From Paenibacillus ehimensis NBRC 15659 (GTDB taxonomy: Bacteria; Bacillota; Bacilli; Paenibacillales; NBRC-103111), in assembly GCF_004000785.1 (NCBI RefSeq), contig NZ_BILX01000006.1, positions 62,001 through 126,000 of the forward strand: a stretch of DNA of 64,000 nucleotides. Reading direction: 5' to 3'. The notes below the pieces were generated by a model, which was given only the letters and a program-made list of their open reading frames with translations, had not been told where the DNA came from and ran no database searches. Shown here in pieces: positions 51,655 through 59,988 of the stretch; within the stretch, counting starts at the first letter, position 1, and every line of letters begins with the position of its first letter. The position numbers and the translations under genes were made by a program.

Positions 51655-52947
51655 CTATTTATGTAATTCGGAGTTCACTTTTTGAGAGACTTCCTGCAAA
51701 ATGTCTTTCGGCGTCCCTTTATCATGAATCGCGCTGTCTCTGGCTCGGGATAATTCGTTCCACAATAAGGAACCTGCGGAAATGACAGGCCGGTTATGGG
51801 ATTGCGGAAGAATCTCCGCGAATTTCTTCGTGGCCGGATCTTTAATCCCTTCGTTGACCGATTGGATGGTCGCCAGATTGCCGGTCGTCTCGCTGAATAT
51901 TTTTTGCCCGTCCTTCCCGGCCGCGAATTTAATGAATTTCCAGGCGGCATCCACATTTTTCGCGCCCTTGGGGATGATGTAGCTGAACCCGCCCGACCAG
52001 CTCGTAAAATTGTCGCCAGTCGGCGTAGGAATCGGCGTTACGCCGTAATTGAAATCCGGCTTGTATTTTTTGATTCCGGCAATGCGCCACGGGCCGCTCA
52101 CGGTCATGCTAAGCTGGCCGGTCAGGAAGGGATTATCTGCTCCCGAGCCCGCCGAATCGGTAAAAGCGGCGACATCCTCAATGTTGTATTTTTTGGCGTA
52201 ATCGCGCATCCATTCGAGCGCTTTGACCACATTCGGGTGATCCGCCGTTACCTTGTCGGCCGTTTTGTCATAGAAGTCGCCGCCGAAGGCCCAGCCCCAC
52301 GTATAAATCCAGCCCTGATCGTACCAAGGGATAAATCCAATCCGCTCGAACCGCTTGCCTGTCTTCTTGGTCAGCTTCTCCGCCGCGGCTTCAAGCTCGG
52401 CAATCGTCTTCGGAGGATGTTCCGGGTCCAGCCCGACCTCCTTGAATTGATCCTTGTTATAATATAAAAGCCGAGCGTCCGTATCGTTCGGAAGTCCGTA
52501 CAGCTTTCCTTTGTACGTCGCTTCGGCCATGGCAAATTCATAGTAGTCGGAGGCGTTGATCTGGTCGGTCTTCGCTTTATCGGTCAGATCGGTCAAGGAC
52601 CCGCGCGCTGCCCAAGAACCGATTTCGAACCGGTCGAAATAAGCCGCATCGGGAGGATTTCCGCCCGCGATGGCAGCCAGAAGCTTCTCGTTCTGACCTT
52701 CGCCTTGCCGGGCGATATAAGTCATGTCGACTTGGATATCGGGATTCTGCTCGTGGAACGCTTTGACGATTTTCTCAAGCGCCTCTTTCTCCGTATCCGT
52801 ATTGCCGTGCCAAAAGGTCACCTTTGTTTTTCGCGCGCCGGTTCCGTTTCCGGAATCCCCGCTGCCCGACGAACATCCGATTAAAACAGCCGAAAGCGCT
52901 ATCAACGATGCAAACGATACCATTAAGTATTTGTTCATAGGTTTCAC
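51655..52947 (-). CDS. sugar-binding lipoprotein of an ABC transporter
   Basis: Extracellular solute-binding protein family 1, about 430 residues. It has a lipoprotein signal peptide with the lipobox LIGC followed by a Gly/Ser linker. The mature fold has the usual VTFWHGNTDTEKEALEKIVKAF start and FLTGQLSMTVSGPWRIAGIK hinge. The GTG at 52947 follows GGAGG by 7 nt; ATG at 52938 has only GGTGA. First gene of the operon, under GGTATACC-type palindromes and the adjacent GntR/LacI-type regulator. Ligand unknown, probably an oligosaccharide. Confidence 0.92.
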   Translation of the reverse strand: MKPMNKYLMVSFASLIALSAVLIGCSSGSGDSGNGTGARKTKVTFWHGNTDTEKEALEKIVKAFHEQNPDIQVDMTYIARQGEGQNEKLLAAIAGGNPPDAAYFDRFEIGSWAARGSLTDLTDKAKTDQINASDYYEFAMAEATYKGKLYGLPNDTDARLLYYNKDQFKEVGLDPEHPPKTIAELEAAAEKLTKKTGKRFERIGFIPWYDQGWIYTWGWAFGGDFYDKTADKVTADHPNVVKALEWMRDYAKKYNIEDVAAFTDSAGSGADNPFLTGQLSMTVSGPWRIAGIKKYKPDFNYGVTPIPTPTGDNFTSWSGGFSYIIPKGAKNVDAAWKFIKFAAGKDGQKIFSETTGNLATIQSVNEGIKDPATKKFAEILPQSHNRPVISAGSLLWNELSRARDSAIHDKGTPKDILQEVSQKVNSELHK

Positions 52948-53058
52948 CGGATTGCCTCCCCATTTTGTAATCGGCTGCACAACCTGTAAAGGCTTTCATA
53001 ATGAACGATGCCTGCTTCCTGCTTCGCTCTCCCCCTTTTGCCTAAAAATAAAAGCATA

Positions 53059-53070
53059 TTGGTATACCAA
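53059..53070. promoter_or_regulatory. palindromic operator before the sugar ABC operon
   Basis: TTGGTATACCAA is a perfect 12-bp palindrome about 112 bp before the binding-protein gene. The core GGTATACC recurs at 53235-53242, near the regulator gene. Confidence 0.65.
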
Positions 53071-53230
53071 CTATTATATATCAACATGCTAATTATATTA
53101 ACACCATCTTATATTTGTGTCAATTCAGTGATTTTATTACAAAAGGCATATTAATTTGCTTGTTTTGGCGATTTTTGTTGCAAAATATCGATCCATCCCG
53201 ATATTGCTTTTGATTTTTTTTCACAAAAAA

Positions 53231-53254
53231 ATATGGTATACCAATATACCATAT
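53231..53254. promoter_or_regulatory. 10-bp perfect inverted repeat downstream of the regulator gene
   Basis: ATATGGTATA-CCAA-TATACCATAT. It contains GGTATACC as in the operator at 53059. It lies in the 314-bp gap between the regulator stop and the ABC operon; it may be a second operator site or an RNA hairpin. The rest of the gap is AT-rich, without a gene. Confidence 0.6.
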
Positions 53255-53261
53255 CAGAGAA

Positions 53262-54431
53262 TCAATATTCTTTTTCCTCCCGGACATCGGATGGTCTGAT
53301 TTTTAGCTTAAAACCGACGGGGTTCAGCAGCGGGACCTCCCGGCGCTCCAACTGCGCCAACAGCAGCTCCGCCGCCTTTCGTCCGATCTCCCGTTCGTCT
53401 TGAAGAATATGCGTAAAAGGATAATCCCCGGGGCGGGAGTAAATCATATCGAAGCATACGATTTCGCAATCCCGATAGCTGTCGAGCTGACGAAGCGCAT
53501 GGGAGAGGAGAATTGCATTGTCGTACTCACAAGCGAATATGGCGGTAATCGAACGGTTTTGCTCCAAAAAAGCTTGCAGCGGTCCGGTATCCCACTCCAG
53601 TGGATCGCCCGCTTCGTGGACCGATGTATTCAGGACAGGCATGTCCGTGAAGATGGCGTTTACCCCGATCGCCTTCCTCCGCTTCAAAAATGCGCCGGTA
53701 AAGCCCTGAATCCGCTCCTCGATCGATGACGTGTTGTCGGCCGGAGCCGAGACGAAAACAACCTGCTCATGCCCTTGGTCGAGCAAATAGTCCGTCAGCG
53801 CTCCGGCCGCTTCTTTGTGATCGGTATATACGGAGCAAGCCGGAATCCCGGGGAGATATTTATCGATTAATACGAGGGGAAATTTTCGATATACCAGCTT
53901 CAACAGTTCCTCGTTGTAATGCTCTCCGTTGACAGGAGATACGATCAGACCGTCTACGCCGTAGTCGAGCAGCGAACGGATGAATTGCTCCTCCAGCTCC
54001 TTCTTGCCGTACGTGCATTTTACGATTAAATGATAATTCCGCGCCGAAAGCGTCTTTTCCACCGTACGGAGGATGTTGAGCCCGAAGGAAGCGGAAAAAT
54101 ACGAAGCAATGATGCCGATCGTTACTTTCTCCGTTGCGCCGCCGGGCGGACTGCCCGGACGGAAGGAGTCTTCCGTGTCCGCAGAATGACCGAATTCAGG
54201 GATGCGCGCGCCGTCAAAATGCTCCGAAACATAGGACCCCTTGCCGCGGATTCTGGTGACGACGCCGTACTGTGCGAGTTTCTCCAGCGCTTTTTTGGAC
54301 GTGATCCGGCTGACCCCGAATTGATCCGCCAATTCTTTTTCCGACGGGACTCTTTCTTTCGGCTTAAGCTGCCCGAGTTCGATTTTTTTCAACAAATGCC
54401 GGATTATTTTCTCGTAGATCGGAGTCCCCAT
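53262..54431 (-). CDS. GntR/LacI hybrid transcriptional regulator (AraR type)
   Basis: A regulator of about 389 residues. It has an N-terminal GntR winged helix (KERVPSEKELADQFGVSRIT, ALEKLAQYGVVTRIRGKGSYV) joined to a LacI-type periplasmic-binding fold (IGIIASYFSASFGLNILRTVEK to the end, with DGLIVSPVNGEHYNEELL). This is the AraR architecture, used for sugar-responsive repressors. The ATG at 54431 follows GAGGGATG; longer starts to 54482 read through a palindrome. It lies directly upstream of the sugar ABC operon on the same strand and is its likely repressor. Confidence 0.9.
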   Translation of the reverse strand: MGTPIYEKIIRHLLKKIELGQLKPKERVPSEKELADQFGVSRITSKKALEKLAQYGVVTRIRGKGSYVSEHFDGARIPEFGHSADTEDSFRPGSPPGGATEKVTIGIIASYFSASFGLNILRTVEKTLSARNYHLIVKCTYGKKELEEQFIRSLLDYGVDGLIVSPVNGEHYNEELLKLVYRKFPLVLIDKYLPGIPACSVYTDHKEAAGALTDYLLDQGHEQVVFVSAPADNTSSIEERIQGFTGAFLKRRKAIGVNAIFTDMPVLNTSVHEAGDPLEWDTGPLQAFLEQNRSITAIFACEYDNAILLSHALRQLDSYRDCEIVCFDMIYSRPGDYPFTHILQDEREIGRKAAELLLAQLERREVPLLNPVGFKLKIRPSDVREEKEY

Positions 54432-54452
54432 TACTTCATCCCTCTTACTTGT

Positions 54453-54464
54453 TATGTTAACATA
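54453..54464. promoter_or_regulatory. palindrome before the GntR/LacI regulator gene
   Basis: TATGTTAACATA is a perfect 12-bp palindrome about 22 bp before the start, followed by the half site CATACCAATT that resembles the GGTATACC operators. Probable autoregulatory site. Confidence 0.55.
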
Positions 54465-54529
54465 CCAATTAAAGTTTAACATAGCGCATTGTTGCAGGCA
54501 AATAGGAAATTCCCATCCACAGGAAATAG

Positions 54530-54552
54530 AAAAAACCGGCCGAGGGCCGGGT
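54530..54552 (-). terminator. terminator of the second ABC operon
   Basis: On the minus strand CCCGGCC-CTC-GGCCGG followed by six T, 70 bp after the last gene. Confidence 0.75.
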
Positions 54553-54622
54553 CTATGGAGTCAACCGATGCGTTAACCGTCTGAAAAAATGAAAGGCACC
54601 AATCCGCTGCATGCTGTCAGAA

Positions 54623-55636
54623 TTATCGCCCGCCCTGCACTTCCTTTACCCACCGCTCGATCAGCCGGCTGCGGTTGGCCCCCGCCCATGTCTGATCGTA
54701 CGGCACGACGCTCAGCGCGTCCAAAGCGACCGCTTCCTCGGGAGATACCGCCTCCCGGTTCGTCAGCCACTGGTAGTTGCCGACCTGCTTGCCGAGCTCC
54801 TGCGCCTGCTTCGTGAGCGCCCAATCGATAAAAGTCTGCGCTTCCTTCTCATTCGGACCGCCACGGATCATCCCCATCGCGCCGATTTCGTATCCGGTGC
54901 CTTCGCCCGGATAATGGATCAGCAGATCGCGAAAGCCTTCCTTGTAAAATTTGACGGCGTCGTGCGCGAACATGACGGCCGTTCCCGCTTCGCCCATCCC
55001 GACGCTGCGCCCGGGCGTGCTCCCGCTTGTCGTATAGCTTCGGACCTGCCCTTGCAGCTTCTTCAAATAGTCGAACGCTTTCTCTTCGCCCCACAGCTGT
55101 ACGAGCGTGGCCAATATTGTATAAGCCGTACCCGAGGATCTCGGATCGGCCATGACGATCATGCCTTTATACTTCGGATTGAGCAGATCCTCCCAGGTTT
55201 GCGGTACGGATAGACCTACGTCCTGCAGCCATTTGCGGTTGGAGACCAGCGCCAGAGCGCCGACGTACACGCCGATCCAGTAATTGTCCGGGTCCTTGTA
55301 TTTCTCGTCGATCCATTTGGCATTCGGCGACAAATAGGGAGCCAGCAGCCCCTCCGCTTTGGCCTGAACGAACGTATCGGCGGGACCGCCGTACCAGACG
55401 CTCGCTTTCGGGGCGTTTCGCTCCGCGCGTATGCGCGCCAGGATTTCTCCGCCCGACATGCGGACGTAGGAGGTTTTGATGCCCGTCTCCTTCTGGAACG
55501 CTTCCACAACTTTAATCGCGTGGTCTTCGTACAATCCTGCATAAATGGTTAACGTTCCTTTGCGCTCGGAAGCGCAGGAGGCCAGCACAGCAGCGCAAAG
55601 GATAAGGATTAATGCTCCCTGCCATCTCTTGTTCAT
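54623..55636 (-). CDS. ABC transporter substrate-binding lipoprotein (Fbp/AfuA-like), copy 1
   Basis: 337-residue binding protein with a lipoprotein signal (AAVLASCAS). It is of the family that includes ferric-iron (FbpA), phosphoglycerate and sugar-phosphate (AfuA) receptors: LTIYAGLYEDHAIKVVEAFQ, MSGGEILARIRAE, VWYGGPADTF and YTTSGSTPGRSVGMGEAG. The Tyr pair that binds Fe3+ in FbpA is not obvious, so iron is not assured. It is a paralogue of the protein at 58750-59826, shorter and with a divergent end. It is last in the operon, after the ATPase; this position is unusual for a binding protein. Confidence 0.85.
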   Translation of the reverse strand: MNKRWQGALILILCAAVLASCASERKGTLTIYAGLYEDHAIKVVEAFQKETGIKTSYVRMSGGEILARIRAERNAPKASVWYGGPADTFVQAKAEGLLAPYLSPNAKWIDEKYKDPDNYWIGVYVGALALVSNRKWLQDVGLSVPQTWEDLLNPKYKGMIVMADPRSSGTAYTILATLVQLWGEEKAFDYLKKLQGQVRSYTTSGSTPGRSVGMGEAGTAVMFAHDAVKFYKEGFRDLLIHYPGEGTGYEIGAMGMIRGGPNEKEAQTFIDWALTKQAQELGKQVGNYQWLTNREAVSPEEAVALDALSVVPYDQTWAGANRSRLIERWVKEVQGGR

Positions 55637-55663
55637 GCCTGCTGCCTCCTTGCTGTCTGTAGA

Positions 55664-56740
55664 TTAGGCCGGAACGACTTGAATCGAATGCTCGGGAAAT
55701 TCGAGCGTCACGTGCTCCCCGGTCGGGAAGACCGAGCCTGCAACCGGATTATGCTGGGTGACCTGAAACGTTTTGCCGCCGAAATCGATCTCGTATTCCT
55801 GCGTTTGTCCCATAAAGACGCTTTTCGTAATGACCGCGTTGTTGTTTGCCGTCTTCGAGACGACGACGGATTCCGGCCGGACGACCAGCGCTACCTGCTG
55901 TCCCGCAGTAACTTCCGCATGGTTCGCTGCTACCATTATACCCATTGGCGTATCGATCTCCAAGCGGCCCCCGGCAACCCGTGCCACCTTGCCTTCGACG
56001 AAGTTGGCCGAGCCGATAAAGTCGGCGACGAATTTCGTCTTCGGCCGTTGGTAAATTTCCTGCGGCGTACCGATCTGCTCGATCCGCCCTTTGTTCATAA
56101 CGATGACGACATCGCTCATGTACATCGCCTCGCTCTGGTCGTGCGTGACATAGACCGCGGTAATGCCAAGCGTCCGCTGAATGCGGCGGATTTCGTCGCG
56201 CATGACGATGCGCAGCTTGGCGTCGAGATTGGACAGCGGCTCGTCGAACAGCAGCACGCTCGGCTCCATTACGAGCGCCCGGGCCAGCGCAACGCGCTGC
56301 TGCTGGCCGCCGGACATTTGGGAAGGCATGCGGTCCTTATACTCGTTCAGGTTCATAATTTCGAGGACGCGCGACACTTTTTCCCGAATGACGGCTTGAT
56401 CGAATTTTTTGATTTTAAGCCCGTAGGCGACATTGTCCCAAACGTTCAAATGCGGGAACAAAGCGTAGGACTGAAACACCATCGTACAATCCCGCTTATT
56501 CGGCGGAATATCGTTGACCGGCTGGTCCCCGAACAAAATTTCACCGGAAGTAATCTCTTCGAAGCCCGCAATCATGCGCAGCGTCGTCGTTTTGCCGCAG
56601 CCGGACGGACCGAGCAGCGTGGCGAATTGCCCCTCTTCGATGACCAGATTGACATCGGATACCGCATTGGACGGCTGCTTGGTGCCCAAGCCCGCATAAG
56701 CTTTCGTAACCTGTTTGAGCGTGACCGATTTGGCTGCCAA
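55664..56740 (-). CDS. ABC transporter ATPase (FbpC/PotA-like)
   Basis: 358-residue importer ATPase. Walker A GPSGCGKTTTLRMIAG, Q-loop, signature MSGGQQQRVALARAL, Walker B VLLFDEPLSNLDAKLR and switch His (VTHDQSEAMYM) are all intact. A C-terminal TOBE domain spans about 280-355. The start is TTG with GGGGGAG 6-7 nt upstream. It is 12 bp after the permease gene. It drives the permease with one or both neighbouring binding proteins. Confidence 0.93.
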   Translation of the reverse strand: MAAKSVTLKQVTKAYAGLGTKQPSNAVSDVNLVIEEGQFATLLGPSGCGKTTTLRMIAGFEEITSGEILFGDQPVNDIPPNKRDCTMVFQSYALFPHLNVWDNVAYGLKIKKFDQAVIREKVSRVLEIMNLNEYKDRMPSQMSGGQQQRVALARALVMEPSVLLFDEPLSNLDAKLRIVMRDEIRRIQRTLGITAVYVTHDQSEAMYMSDVVIVMNKGRIEQIGTPQEIYQRPKTKFVADFIGSANFVEGKVARVAGGRLEIDTPMGIMVAANHAEVTAGQQVALVVRPESVVVSKTANNNAVITKSVFMGQTQEYEIDFGGKTFQVTQHNPVAGSVFPTGEHVTLEFPEHSIQVVPA

Positions 56741-56752
56741 GTCGTTCTCCCC

Positions 56753-58429
56753 CTACATTAACGTTTTTTCTTTGCTGCCGCCGACGAAGCGAAGCAGCAG
56801 GTTAAGCAGCAGCAAGGCTGCGATCATGATCGCGATCAGAATCGTGCAGTACGCGCTGGCGACGCCAATCCGTCCGGATTCCACCTGCGTGAGGATGGAC
56901 GCCGTGATCAGGTTGTATTTGGCCGAGATGAGGAAAATGACGGCGCTCATCGCGGTCATGCTTTTGACAAAGCCGTACACAAGGCCGCTATAAAAGGCCG
57001 GCTTGATGAGCGGCAGAACGACGGTGAAAAAGTTGCGCGCCTGCCCGGCCCCCAAGTTCGTCGCCGCCTCTTCGATCGACGGGTCGATCTGCTGCAAGGA
57101 CGCGATCCCGGACCGGATGCCGACCGGAATGGCCCGCACGACGAAGGCGACGATAATGATCAGCGCCGTGCCCGTAAGCGCAAGCGGAGCCTGGTTGAAT
57201 GCCAGAATGTACGAAATTCCGATGACCGTCCCCGGAATGGCGATGGACAGCATGCTGACGGATTCGAGCGCTTTTTTCCCGATGAACTGCTTGCGGACGA
57301 CCAGGAAGGCGATGATCATGCCGAGCAGGCCGGCAATCGGCGTCGCGATGATCGACAGCAGCAGCGTGTCCTTCATCGATTTTTGACCCAGCGAGAACAC
57401 GTACTTGTAATGATCCCACGTGAAGCTGTTGTTAATGCCCCACAGCTTGATGAACGAGCCGATCGGCACGAGCAGGTAGAACGCGATGACGATCACCGAC
57501 AGCAGCATGCACAGCGCGAACAGCGCCTGGCGGGTTATTCCCTTCTCGATCAGACGGCGGCCGTGGGCAGGTTTGCCTGTAACGGTAACGTAGCTTTTTT
57601 TGCCGATCCAAAATTTTTGCAGCGCGTAAATCAGAAACGTGATGCTCATCAGCACCATCGCCAGCGCCGCGCCGGCTTGAATGTCGTAGCTGCCAACCGC
57701 CTGCAGGTAAATTTCACGGGCGACGGTCGTGTAATTGCCGCCGAGCGTCATCGGATTGCCGAAGTCGGCCAGCGATTGAACGAACACCAGCAGAAACGCA
57801 TTCGCAATCCCCGGCATCGTCAGCGGCAGCGTGACGTTCAAGAATGTACGCAGCCGCCCGGCGCCCATGTTCATGCTCGCTTCCTCCAGCGACGGGCTGA
57901 TCGAGCGGAGCAAGCCGGCCAGCACGAGGAAAGCAACCGGGAAGTACGTCAGCGTTTGGACGAGCACCAGGCCTTTGAGGCCGTAAATATTGGCGTTCTC
58001 CAAACCAAGCAAATGCTTGGAGACGAAGCCCTGTTTGCCGAACAGCAAAATCGCGGAGAGCGAAATGACGAACGGCGGAGAGATGACGGGCAGAATTGCG
58101 ACGGCGTTAAACAGCTTTTTGAACGGAACCTTCACGTACGCGAACGTATAAGCGAACATATAGGCGATAGCCGTTGACAGAACGGATACGATGACAGCGA
58201 GCAGCAAGGAGTTTTTCAATGCCTCGAAAAGCTGTCCGCCTGACAGAACGCCCACGTACGCGCTGAGCGAAACCGCTCCGTCCGGGTTGATAAAGCTGCT
58301 TTTTAAGATTTGATACAGCGGATAGACAATAAATACCGCCAGACACGCCATGACGAGCAGGATGCAGAGCAAAAGCAGCGGTTCCCGCGTCAGTCTGCGG
58401 AGCTCGCTTGCGGTACGGTTCCATGACAT
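56753..58429 (-). CDS. ABC transporter permease (FbpB-like, fused double unit)
   Basis: 558-residue permease with about 12 spans, a tandem fusion of two binding-protein-dependent permease domains (about 60-265 and 340-550). Each carries an EAA loop: SISPSLEEASMNMGAGRLRTF and QIDPSIEEAATNLGAGQARNF. This is the FbpB/AfuB layout of Fe3+, thiamine, phosphonate or sugar-phosphate importers. AAAGGAG precedes the ATG. It is separated from the upstream binding protein by the 290-bp palindrome. Confidence 0.92.
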   Translation of the reverse strand: MSWNRTASELRRLTREPLLLLCILLVMACLAVFIVYPLYQILKSSFINPDGAVSLSAYVGVLSGGQLFEALKNSLLLAVIVSVLSTAIAYMFAYTFAYVKVPFKKLFNAVAILPVISPPFVISLSAILLFGKQGFVSKHLLGLENANIYGLKGLVLVQTLTYFPVAFLVLAGLLRSISPSLEEASMNMGAGRLRTFLNVTLPLTMPGIANAFLLVFVQSLADFGNPMTLGGNYTTVAREIYLQAVGSYDIQAGAALAMVLMSITFLIYALQKFWIGKKSYVTVTGKPAHGRRLIEKGITRQALFALCMLLSVIVIAFYLLVPIGSFIKLWGINNSFTWDHYKYVFSLGQKSMKDTLLLSIIATPIAGLLGMIIAFLVVRKQFIGKKALESVSMLSIAIPGTVIGISYILAFNQAPLALTGTALIIIVAFVVRAIPVGIRSGIASLQQIDPSIEEAATNLGAGQARNFFTVVLPLIKPAFYSGLVYGFVKSMTAMSAVIFLISAKYNLITASILTQVESGRIGVASAYCTILIAIMIAALLLLNLLLRFVGGSKEKTLM

Positions 58430-58456
58430 GGGCCACAGGCTCCTTTCTTAGGTGGG

Positions 58457-58748
58457 CCGGGACGGTCCTTGGATTTACCCGGGCACGGGAAGATATGTTT
58501 AGATTTCTCTGCGAAAAAGTGGAGTATATCCCGTAGGAGTTTACGTCCGCCTTTGAAATCCGTGAAAATACCATGAAAGTCTAATCGAAATTTCGCGGAT
58601 ACATGGGGTCCCCGGAAAGTAATCGAATCTGCTTCAAAGGTTTCCTTCACTTTCTGGGGAGGAGGAGCGGCCGGAGGGACATACTCCACGGCATCGCCGA
58701 AAAGAATCTTGCATTTCCCCGCCCCAAATTCAAGGACAGTCCCGGGAC
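58457..58748. repeat. ~290-bp imperfect palindrome between binding-protein and permease genes
   Basis: The left arm (58457-58600) and the reverse complement of the right arm (58610-58748) align along nearly their whole length. Matching stretches are CGGGAC-GTCCTTG-ATTT at the outer ends, GTGGAGTAT-TCCC in the middle, GAAA-GTGAA and TCGA further in, and TGGGGTCCCC at the centre (about 58604-58613). It fills the gap in an operon and starts 2 bp past the stop of the binding-protein gene. No coding sequence is credible in it. It may be a palindromic MITE-like repeat or a very long mRNA stem. Confidence 0.65.
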
Positions 58749-58749
58749 A

Positions 58750-59826
58750 TTATTTCTTCACTTCGCTGTTCCACTTGTCGAGCAGACGCTTGCGCTCTTT
58801 GCCCGCTTCCGAAGGATCGTATTGGATCGGCTTGATATCGGACAGCTTGATCGCCTTCTCCGGCTCTTTCGCGTCCGGGTTCGTCAAGTTCTGGTAGCTG
58901 CCCGTGCGCTGCCCGACTTCCTGCGCGCTTGCGCCGAGCGACCAGTCGATGAATTTTTGCGCCAGCTCTTGGTTTTTCGTATTTTTGATGACCGCGACGG
59001 CGCCGGTTTCATAGCCCGTCCCATCCTTAGGGATGGTCAGCTCCAGCGTATCGAAGCCTTCCTCTTGGTACTTGATGATGTCGTGCGCGAACAGTACGCC
59101 TACCGCCGCTTCGCCCATCCCGACCATACGCCCCGGAGCGGAACCGCTGGTCGTATACTGCTGAATTTGCGGGTGCAGCTTTTTCAGGTAATCGAACCCT
59201 TTGTCTTCCGAGCCTTTCACTTTCAATACCGTGTAGAGAGCGCTGTAGGCCGTGCCGGACGAAGCCGGGTTTGCCATGACGATTTGCCCCTTATACGCGG
59301 GATTGAGCAGATCTTCCCACGTTTGCGGCGCCTGCAGGTTATGATCCTTCAGAAACTTCTTGTTCGACGCAAAGCCGAGGAAACCGACATAAATTCCGGT
59401 CCAATGACCGTTCGGGTCTTTATACTTGGCATCCACCTTCTCGGCGGCCGGCGATTTGTAAGGCGCGAGCAGCCCTTCGTTCATCGCGGCGACGAACGTG
59501 TCCGCCGGACCGCCGTACCAGATATCCGCCTGCGGGTTGTCTTTCTCCGCGCGGATTTTGGCGAGAATCTCGCCCCCGGACATACGGACCATGTCGGCTT
59601 GAATCCCGGTGTCTTTCGTGAACTGCTTCATCGCCTCGACAGCGTGGTCTTCCTGGAATCCGACGTATACGGTCAGCTTGCCCTTCGACTTGTCCGTTTT
59701 AGCCGCATCGCCTGCTGCCGGAGCAGGTGCAGCCCCGCCGGAAGCAGGCTTGTCGGCGCTGCCGCAGCCGGCAGCTACGGATGCGGTCAAGATTACGGCG
59801 AGCGTAGCGGATAGTGCTTTTTTCAT
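58750..59826 (-). CDS. ABC transporter substrate-binding lipoprotein (Fbp/AfuA-like), copy 2
   Basis: About 358 residues with a lipoprotein signal (TASVAAGCGS) and an Ala/Pro/Gly linker. The same family blocks as in copy 1 are present: LTVYVGFQEDHAVEAMKQF, MSGGEILAKIRAE, IWYGGPADTFVAAMNEG and YTTSGSAPGRMVGMGEA. The ATG at 59826 follows AGGGAG by about 11 nt; codons up to 59868 are not a signal peptide. First gene of the ABC operon. A weak catabolite-responsive-like sequence (GTGAAGCGTTTCCAA, 59871-59885) lies in its promoter region. Confidence 0.88.
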   Translation of the reverse strand: MKKALSATLAVILTASVAAGCGSADKPASGGAAPAPAAGDAAKTDKSKGKLTVYVGFQEDHAVEAMKQFTKDTGIQADMVRMSGGEILAKIRAEKDNPQADIWYGGPADTFVAAMNEGLLAPYKSPAAEKVDAKYKDPNGHWTGIYVGFLGFASNKKFLKDHNLQAPQTWEDLLNPAYKGQIVMANPASSGTAYSALYTVLKVKGSEDKGFDYLKKLHPQIQQYTTSGSAPGRMVGMGEAAVGVLFAHDIIKYQEEGFDTLELTIPKDGTGYETGAVAVIKNTKNQELAQKFIDWSLGASAQEVGQRTGSYQNLTNPDAKEPEKAIKLSDIKPIQYDPSEAGKERKRLLDKWNSEVKK

Positions 59827-59920
59827 CTTTGTAACGACTCCCTTCGGTTGTTTGGATAGCTTTATCATAAGTGAAGCGTTTCCAACCGGGAAGTTTAAGT
59901 CTTTGCCACATCAAACGGCA

Positions 59921-59968
59921 AAAAATAAAACCCCCGGCCCATGACCACAAGATCATGAACCGGAGGCT
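59921..59968 (-). terminator. terminator of the PTS operon
   Basis: On the minus strand GCCTCCGG...CCGGGGGT, with an ATGATC/GTCAT inner part, then TTTTATTTTTT. It separates the EIIC gene from the ABC operon. Confidence 0.82.
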
Positions 59969-59988
59969 CAAGCAGGAAGCGTCCCGTT

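Noticed and set aside
53178-53221. GCAAAATATCG...CGATATTGC hairpin followed by T on the plus strand
   Set aside because: No plus-strand gene precedes it, and on the minus strand no T run follows, so a terminator role is not supported.
58390-58689. 99-codon minus-strand frame in the permease/binding-protein gap
   Set aside because: It lies in the long palindrome, has Pro/Gly/Lys-rich nonsense composition and no ribosome site.
59871-59885. possible CcpA cre site before the second ABC operon
   Set aside because: GTGAAGCGTTTCCAA needs a one-base gap to fit the cre consensus, so the match is too weak to list as a site.
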